10,670 bases of DNA from Microbacteriaceae bacterium (GTDB lineage: Bacteria > Actinomycetota > Actinomycetes > Actinomycetales > Microbacteriaceae). The number at the start of each line of letters is the position of its first letter. The stretch's first letter is position 1. Location: positions 1 through 10,670 of the forward strand of contig JAODLU010000154.1 in the NCBI GenBank assembly GCA_025464125.1, in the 5' to 3' direction. The notes under the pieces were generated by a model, which was not told where the DNA came from, made no database searches, and saw nothing but the letters and a program-made list of their open reading frames with translations. Positions 5,744 to 10,670 of the stretch are shown piece after piece. Made by a program: the position numbers and the translations under genes.

Positions 5744-7189
5744 ATGCCTGAAGACACGAACCAGCTCGACCTCCTGGTGCTCGGCGGTGGCGGGGCAGGG
5801 CTTGCGGCCGCGGCATCCGCTGCTTCGGTCGGTGCGAGGGTTCTCGTTCTCGAGAGCGAGTCGGCAGTCGGCGGATCCACGAAGCTCTCATCCGGCCTCT
5901 TCAGCGCAGCAGGCACCAGCGTGCAGAAGGCGATGGGCATCGCAGACAGCCCCGACCTCTTCTACCAGCACTACATGGACCTCAATGGATGGCGCATGAA
6001 CTCGGGTCTGATTCGCGCATTCTGTGAGGCGGCAGCACCCACCCTCGAATGGCTGATCAGCCTGGGCGTGCAGATTCCGCCCACCGTCTCGCATAACGGC
6101 CACGAGCCCGGGCTCAACCAGGCCGGGGTTGGGGACATCTGGCGCGCACACTCCCCGGCAGGCCAGGGCGCTGGCGTCGTAGAGGTGCTCGACAAGGCGG
6201 CGACCGACCTCGGCGTGACAATCGAGTTCAACAGCCGTGCTGACCGCCTGATCGTCGAAGACGGAGTAGTTGTCGGCGCAGCTGTCGGTGACCGCGAATA
6301 TCGCGCACGGGCGGTGCTCGTCGCCACCGGCGGCCTCTCCCACGATCGTGACCTGCTGACCGAGTTCTACCCTCGCGCGGTCGCATCGTCGAACCTCTTC
6401 GAGGTTGCAGCACCGGGAAGCCGCGGCGACCACATCCGTTTCGGCAGGTCTGTCGGCGCCGACATCAGCGGCGCCGGGCGCGGGCTGCTGCTGCTGACGG
6501 CCGACTTCCAACAGCACCACCACTGGGAGGCCGGGTTCCCGCCGAAATCCCGCATCTACATCAACCAGGCCGGCCGTCGCTTCACGAACGAGGACGTGTC
6601 GTATTCGGTCTCGACGGGCATCTTCGACGCAGAAGGCGGATGGGCCTGGTCCATCTTCGACGAGAACGGTCGCCTCTCCCTCACCGACGAGTACCTCGAC
6701 TGGACGCCTGAAGTAATCGCGCGCGAGGCTGCGGCTGGCGTCACCACCGTGAAAGCTGACACCCTCGAAGGACTCGCCGAGGTGACCGGGCTGCCGCTGG
6801 CTGCGCTCGAGGCATCCATCGCCCGCTGGAACACCGAACTCGGTTCCACAGGCGAGGACCCGCACTTCTTCAGGCACCTCACCCTGGCCACCAAGGGCGC
6901 AAAGCCCGAGGCCCTGCCCCGCATTGAGACCGGTCCCTTCTATGCGGTGAAGATGCGGCCCAGCGAACTGATCTGCACGCACGCGGGTCTTGCGATCGAC
7001 GAGTCCGCGCGAGTCCTCGACGAGATCGGCAATCCCATCCCGGGTCTTTACGCGGCCGGCGAAGCTGGCGGTGGCGTGCTCGGAGACAGCTACGTCGGCG
7101 GCGGCAACTCGGTCGCGAACGCATTCACCATGGGCCGCATCGCCGGCCTCGCAGCCGCGCGACAGCTCGCAACCGCAGGAAGGAACTGA
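5744..7189 (+). CDS. FAD-dependent oxidoreductase, fumarate reductase/ketosteroid dehydrogenase-like
   Basis: This 481-residue flavoprotein belongs to the FAD_binding_2 family, which interconverts C-C single and double bonds next to a carbonyl or carboxylate. The N-terminal Rossmann motif LGGGGAGLAAAASAASVGAR (13-32) ends at E37 for the FAD ribose. The second FAD motif runs from GLYAAGE (434-440) to about 470. The capping-domain motif NQAGRRFTNE (274-283) keeps the Arg used as proton donor in soluble fumarate reductases. The C-terminal Arg of fumarate reductases is replaced by Tyr 450 in GDSYVGGGNS (447-456), and the HHTMGG histidines read ICTHAG (410-415). A desaturase or a reductase of a different, larger substrate is therefore likelier than a fumarate reductase. 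The start is ATG 5744 with GGAGG eight bases upstream; the in-frame ATG 5714 lacks a ribosome binding site. It is the first gene of the operon, and the next start is 3 bp after its stop. The substrate is unknown. Confidence 0.9.
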   Translation: MPEDTNQLDLLVLGGGGAGLAAAASAASVGARVLVLESESAVGGSTKLSSGLFSAAGTSVQKAMGIADSPDLFYQHYMDLNGWRMNSGLIRAFCEAAAPTLEWLISLGVQIPPTVSHNGHEPGLNQAGVGDIWRAHSPAGQGAGVVEVLDKAATDLGVTIEFNSRADRLIVEDGVVVGAAVGDREYRARAVLVATGGLSHDRDLLTEFYPRAVASSNLFEVAAPGSRGDHIRFGRSVGADISGAGRGLLLLTADFQQHHHWEAGFPPKSRIYINQAGRRFTNEDVSYSVSTGIFDAEGGWAWSIFDENGRLSLTDEYLDWTPEVIAREAAAGVTTVKADTLEGLAEVTGLPLAALEASIARWNTELGSTGEDPHFFRHLTLATKGAKPEALPRIETGPFYAVKMRPSELICTHAGLAIDESARVLDEIGNPIPGLYAAGEAGGGVLGDSYVGGGNSVANAFTMGRIAGLAAARQLATAGRN

Positions 7190-7192
7190 CCC

Positions 7193-8074
7193 ATGCCCTT
7201 CGGATCAATCAGCGCCATGGGTCACATGGCTTTCCAGACCACGAAGCTCGAGCAGTCGGTCTTCGACGCGACGAAGGTGCTCGGCCTTCGCGAAGTCGAG
7301 CGGGTCGACGGCGTCTCGTACCTTGCGGCAGCATCCGTGCACCACGAGCTGATGTACATCGACTCGGCGGTGGACGGCGTCGACCACATCGGACTTGTTG
7401 CGAGGGACGAGGAGGCGCTCGCCGACATCCACTCTCGGGTTGTCGCCGGCGGCTACACGGTCATCAGCGAGGTGCCCCTCGAGACAGGTATCGAGAAGGG
7501 CTTCGCATTCATCGGCCCTGAAGACTTCGTCTACGAGATATACCTCGGCATGCACGAGGTCGCCCCGACCCACAGCACTTTCGGCCCTGACCGCTTCGGG
7601 CATATCAACCTTCACCCGAAAGACGTCAACGCTTCGCTGCGGTTTCTCGAGGACATCCTCGACTTCAGGGTTTCGGACGTCATCGGCGACGACTTCGCGT
7701 ACTTCCTGCGCTGCAACGCCGACCACCACGGCATCGCGCTGATCGCGGGCAGGGGTTCGCTTCACCACCACGCCTGGCAGACCCAGAACATCGCGGATCT
7801 CGGCAAACTCGGCGACAGGCTCGACCTGCTGCGGCGCCAGCTCATCTGGGGTCCGGTGCGCCATGGCGCAGGCCATAACATCGCCGCCTATTTCATCGAG
7901 CCGGTCGGCGATGTGATCGAGCTCTACACGGACCTCGAGCAGATCTACGACGACGACAGGCCGCCGGTTATCTGGGGCGCCGATGACAACCGCTGGTTCA
8001 ACCGGTGGGGTGCATACCGCGGGCAGGACTTCCGCGACCACGGTGCGTTCCCTGTGCCGAGGCTGACCAAATGA
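7193..8074 (+). CDS. Type I extradiol ring-cleavage dioxygenase (VOC family)
   Basis: This 293-residue two-domain vicinal-oxygen-chelate protein should cleave a catechol ring beside its hydroxyls with Fe(II) or Mn(II) and O2. Metal ligands are visible as H137 (FGHINLH), H193 (LHHHAWQ) and E243 (IELYTD). H178, H224 and Y233 match the second-shell catalytic residues of biphenyl-diol dioxygenase BphC (H195, H241, Y250) by spacing. The extradiol signature at 222-243 fits except for A232, where a larger hydrophobic residue is usual. The N-terminal domain (about 7-120) is the non-catalytic VOC repeat. ATG 7193 is preceded by AGGAAGGAA seven bases upstream and lies 3 bp after the flavoprotein stop, so translation is probably coupled. 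The neighbouring phenol hydroxylase would supply its catechol and the FAH-family enzyme would take the product. The specific catechol cannot be told. Confidence 0.9.
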   Translation: MPFGSISAMGHMAFQTTKLEQSVFDATKVLGLREVERVDGVSYLAAASVHHELMYIDSAVDGVDHIGLVARDEEALADIHSRVVAGGYTVISEVPLETGIEKGFAFIGPEDFVYEIYLGMHEVAPTHSTFGPDRFGHINLHPKDVNASLRFLEDILDFRVSDVIGDDFAYFLRCNADHHGIALIAGRGSLHHHAWQTQNIADLGKLGDRLDLLRRQLIWGPVRHGAGHNIAAYFIEPVGDVIELYTDLEQIYDDDRPPVIWGADDNRWFNRWGAYRGQDFRDHGAFPVPRLTK

Positions 8075-8105
8075 CCGCACGCACCAGCTCAAGGAAGGCA
8101 TCCGA

Positions 8106-8951
8106 ATGAAGTTCGCCAGCTATACGACCGGCAACGGCGACGCAACGTGGGGGGCTGAACTCGACGGCACGCTGTACGACCTCGGCCCGAGTGGCACGGG
8201 GCTCGCGACTTCGCTCAAAGATGCGGTCACCCGCGGTCTCGTCACGGGAACGGTGGATGTCACTGGTGCGCCAGCGGCGAGCGCCGACTCGGTCACCCTG
8301 CTGCCCGTGATTCCCGACCCCGCCAAGATCATCTGCATCGGGGTCAACTACAGCTCGCATCGTGACGAGGTCGGCAAGCCCGGGCCGGACGCCCCGACAG
8401 TCTTCACGCGCTTTGCGGACACGCAGATGGGAAGCGGCGCTGCAGCGGTTCGACCAGCGACCACCACGCAGTTCGACTACGAGGGTGAACTCGCCCTGGT
8501 CATCGGCTCGCCAGCTTTCCACGTTGCCGAGGCCGATGCGTGGAGTGTCGTGGCCGGCTTCGCGCCGTACAACGACTTCAGCGTGCGGGACTGGCAGAAG
8601 GCCGCATCCCAGTGGATCCCCGGCAAGAACTTTCCAGACACCGGCGGGTTCGGTCCGTACTTCACCCCCGTCGGAGACGTCAGCGACTTCGAAGCGCTCA
8701 CGCTGGAGACACGCGTGAACGGCGAAGTGAGGCAGTCAGCGACGCTGGCCGACCTGATATTCACCGTGCCGCAGATCATTGCCTACGTGACGGGATTCAC
8801 CGCGCTCGCGCCTGGTGATGTCATCGTCACCGGCACGCCAGGCGGCGTCGGCATGTTCATGAAGCCACAGGGCTTCATCGTCGCGGGGGATGTGGTCGAG
8901 GTCGAGATCAGCGAGCTCGGCGTGCTGCGCAACCATGTGACCCAGGACTGA
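8106..8951 (+). CDS. Fumarylacetoacetate hydrolase (FAH) family protein
   Basis: This 281-residue enzyme of the FAH fold acts on beta-diketones or on enol/keto acids made by ring cleavage. Members hydrolyse C-C bonds, decarboxylate, isomerise or hydrate them. A small N-terminal domain (1-65) is followed by the catalytic domain. Metal ligands are visible at E126 and E128 (FDYEGELALVIG) and D157 (YNDFSVRD). H85 in NYSSHRDE is the usual general-base position, K174 lies in GKNFPDTGGFGPY, and TGTPGGVG is at 242-249. ATG 8106 has AAGGAAGG seven bases upstream, and 31 bp separate it from the dioxygenase stop. Next to an extradiol dioxygenase it most likely works on the meta-cleavage product, in the manner of HpcE/HpaG isomerase-decarboxylases or MhpD-like hydratases. 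Which reaction it catalyses cannot be decided from motifs. Confidence 0.9.
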   Translation: MKFASYTTGNGDATWGAELDGTLYDLGPSGTGLATSLKDAVTRGLVTGTVDVTGAPAASADSVTLLPVIPDPAKIICIGVNYSSHRDEVGKPGPDAPTVFTRFADTQMGSGAAAVRPATTTQFDYEGELALVIGSPAFHVAEADAWSVVAGFAPYNDFSVRDWQKAASQWIPGKNFPDTGGFGPYFTPVGDVSDFEALTLETRVNGEVRQSATLADLIFTVPQIIAYVTGFTALAPGDVIVTGTPGGVGMFMKPQGFIVAGDVVEVEISELGVLRNHVTQD

Positions 8952-8961
8952 GACCGGAGCA

Positions 8962-10670
8962 ATGGTCGTGGCCGCAACTGCCGAGTTCGATACCGACGTG
9001 CTCATCGTCGGCACCGGACCGACCGGCGGCGCTGCAGCACTTGCGCTTGCCACGTACGGCGTCTCGGTGCATGTCATCACGCGCTACCGCTGGCTGTCGA
9101 ACACACCCCGTGCGCACATCACGAACCAGCGCACCATGGAAGTTCTTCGCGACCTCGGGGTCGAACGCGAGCTCGCGAGGTTCGGCTCAGACTGGAAGCT
9201 GATGGGAGACACTCTCATCACGACGAGCCTGGCCGGCGAGGAGCTCGCCCGAATCCGCGCGTGGGGCACCGGGGACGAACGCCATGGCGATTACGTGCTC
9301 GCCAGCCCCTGCGAAATGATGGATGCCCCCCAGCCGTTCATGGAATCGGTGCTGCTCGAGAACGCCCTCGCCCGAGGCGCAACCGCATCATTCAGCACCG
9401 AATATCTCGGACACGTTCAGGATTCCACCGGAGTCGACGTGCGCATGCAGGACCGACTGACCGGCCGCGAGTACACGGTGCGCGCCCGCTACCTGATCGG
9501 TGCTGACGGCGCGCGATCCCAGGTGGCCGAAGACCTGCAGCTGCCGATTGACGGCACGATGGGCCGGGGTAACACCGCGTACGTGCAGTTCACTGCAGAC
9601 CTCACCCGCTTCGTGCAGCACCGGCCGAGCATCCTCTACTGGATCCTGTCGAGGGCTTCGAGCCACGGCGAGATCGGGCTCAGCCTGCTGCGGGCGGTCT
9701 CACCGTGGACCGAGTGGATCACCGGGTGGGGTTACGACCCGGCTGATGGCGAACCGGATGTCGACGACGCAACGGTGATCGAACGCATCCGCACACTGGT
9801 CGGCGACCCGACCCTCGAGGTGACACTGGGCGCGAAGTCCACTTGGCAGGTGAACGAGGCATATGCCACCGAATATTCGCGCGGCCGTGTCTTTTGCGGT
9901 GGTGACGCGGTGCACCGCCACCCCCCATCCGGCGGTCTCGGCTCGAACACCTGCATCCAGGACGCGTTCAACCTGGCCTGGAAGCTCGCCTTCGTGCTCG
10001 CGGGAGATGCCGCAGAGTCGCTGCTCGACTCATACAGCAGCGAGCGAGCGCCGGTCGGCAGGCAGGTCGTCGAACGGGCGAACCAGTCCCGGCGGGACTT
10101 CGGTGCGCTGCGGGAGGCTCTCGGTGCAGGGGCGAAGGATCCGGATGCCGCGCTCGCAACGATTCGCGACCCCGGCCAGCAGGGTGTTGCAGCTCGCGAC
10201 GCGCTGGTCGCCGCCGTCGAGCTGAAGGACTACGAGTTCAACGCTCACGGCGTCGAGGGAAACCAGCGCTACGAGTCCGGCGCGATCCTTGCTGGCACTA
10301 CTGATGCCGAGGAATGGGAGCGTGATCCCGAGCTCTACCTGCAGCCCTCGACACGTCCAGGAGCGAAGCTGCCCCACGCCTGGCTTGTCGGCCGCGACGG
10401 AAAACGGCTGTCAACGCTCGACATCGTCGGCCACGGCTCGTTCACCCTGGTCACCGGCCTGGCTGGAGTGCACTGGCAGTCGGCCGCAGCGGCGCTCGAC
10501 CTGTCGTACCTGCGGGTGGCGGTGATTGGCTCACCCGATGCCCAGGACCTTTACGGCGAATGGCATCGCAGGCGAGAGATCGCAGAGAGCGGATGCCTTC
10601 TCGTCAGGCCCGACGGCTACATCGCCTGGCGCATGAGCGAAGCGCTCGACAGCGCATCCGAAGCAGAAGC
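8962..10670 (+). CDS. TfdB-like FAD-dependent phenol hydroxylase, 3' end cut by window
   Basis: This class A flavoprotein monooxygenase should use NAD(P)H and O2 to hydroxylate a phenol ortho to its OH, giving a catechol. The frame is open for 569 codons and runs off the window. Motifs are the FAD Rossmann fingerprint VGTGPTGG (16-23), AHITNQRTMEVLRDLG (51-66), the DG motif LIGADGARS (178-186) and GDAVHRHPPSGGLGSN (314-329). The last block and TPRAHITNQRT closely resemble 2,4-dichlorophenol 6-monooxygenase TfdB as I recall it. A C-terminal thioredoxin-like domain begins near 465, and GCLLVRPDGYIAWR (544-557) is typical of the last 30-40 residues, so little is missing. Two starts are possible: ATG 8962 lies only 2 bp after GGAG (8956-8959), while GTG 8968 has a better 8-bp spacing. 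It follows the FAH gene by 10 bp and is the fourth gene of the operon. The substrate may be non-chlorinated. Confidence 0.9.
   Translation, partial: MVVAATAEFDTDVLIVGTGPTGGAAALALATYGVSVHVITRYRWLSNTPRAHITNQRTMEVLRDLGVERELARFGSDWKLMGDTLITTSLAGEELARIRAWGTGDERHGDYVLASPCEMMDAPQPFMESVLLENALARGATASFSTEYLGHVQDSTGVDVRMQDRLTGREYTVRARYLIGADGARSQVAEDLQLPIDGTMGRGNTAYVQFTADLTRFVQHRPSILYWILSRASSHGEIGLSLLRAVSPWTEWITGWGYDPADGEPDVDDATVIERIRTLVGDPTLEVTLGAKSTWQVNEAYATEYSRGRVFCGGDAVHRHPPSGGLGSNTCIQDAFNLAWKLAFVLAGDAAESLLDSYSSERAPVGRQVVERANQSRRDFGALREALGAGAKDPDAALATIRDPGQQGVAARDALVAAVELKDYEFNAHGVEGNQRYESGAILAGTTDAEEWERDPELYLQPSTRPGAKLPHAWLVGRDGKRLSTLDIVGHGSFTLVTGLAGVHWQSAAAALDLSYLRVAVIGSPDAQDLYGEWHRRREIAESGCLLVRPDGYIAWRMSEALDSASEAE

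Noticed and set aside
5888..6982. 364-codon open frame on the minus strand within the flavoprotein gene
   Set aside because: It has no recognisable motif and no ribosome binding site. It is the mirror of a well-supported gene with FAD motifs.
7205..8101. 298-codon open frame on the minus strand within the dioxygenase gene
   Set aside because: The plus-strand reading has the full extradiol residue set and a strong ribosome binding site. The antisense product shows no family features.

Overview
The window is GC-rich (roughly 65% by eye), with tightly packed genes, short or absent leaders and strongly GC-ending codons. This suggests a high-GC actinobacterium. A marked preference for the hexamer GCATCC/GGATGC and the general gene style remind me of Microbacteriaceae, but that placement is an impression and not proven here. 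No tRNA, rRNA, CRISPR array, insertion sequence or other mobile element was seen.

Left part (1-3060). A CE1758-type luciferase-like flavin monooxygenase on the minus strand (100-1131) is divergent from a MarR-family regulator (1210-1656). A class I CPD photolyase (1687-3060) follows MarR by 30 bp on the same strand. MarR probably controls the divergent monooxygenase and may be co-transcribed with the DNA-repair gene.

Middle (3035-5614, all minus strand). A PfkB-family sugar kinase, probably pseudouridine kinase PsuK, lies directly behind pseudouridine-5'-phosphate glycosidase PsuG. Together they would phosphorylate pseudouridine and split the product into uracil and ribose-5-phosphate. The kinase runs tail-to-tail into the photolyase with a 26-bp overlap of coding ends. 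Upstream of psuG, 58 bp away, is a GntR/FCD regulator.

Right part (5744 to the window end, all plus strand). Divergent from the GntR gene is a four-gene operon: a fumarate-reductase/ketosteroid-dehydrogenase-like flavoprotein, a type I extradiol ring-cleavage dioxygenase with a complete metal and catalytic residue set, a fumarylacetoacetate-hydrolase-family enzyme, and a TfdB-like FAD phenol hydroxylase cut by the window edge. Read as a pathway, the last enzyme would make a catechol from a phenol, the dioxygenase would open its ring by meta cleavage, the FAH-family enzyme would process the ring-opened product, and the flavoprotein would introduce or remove a double bond, possibly aromatising an alicyclic ring upstream. 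The substrate cannot be named from the sequence.

The 129-bp divergent region between the GntR gene and this operon holds an AT-rich imperfect inverted repeat that is the best operator candidate in the window. This operon is the most promising candidate for an uncharacterised system; everything else looks like known gene families.
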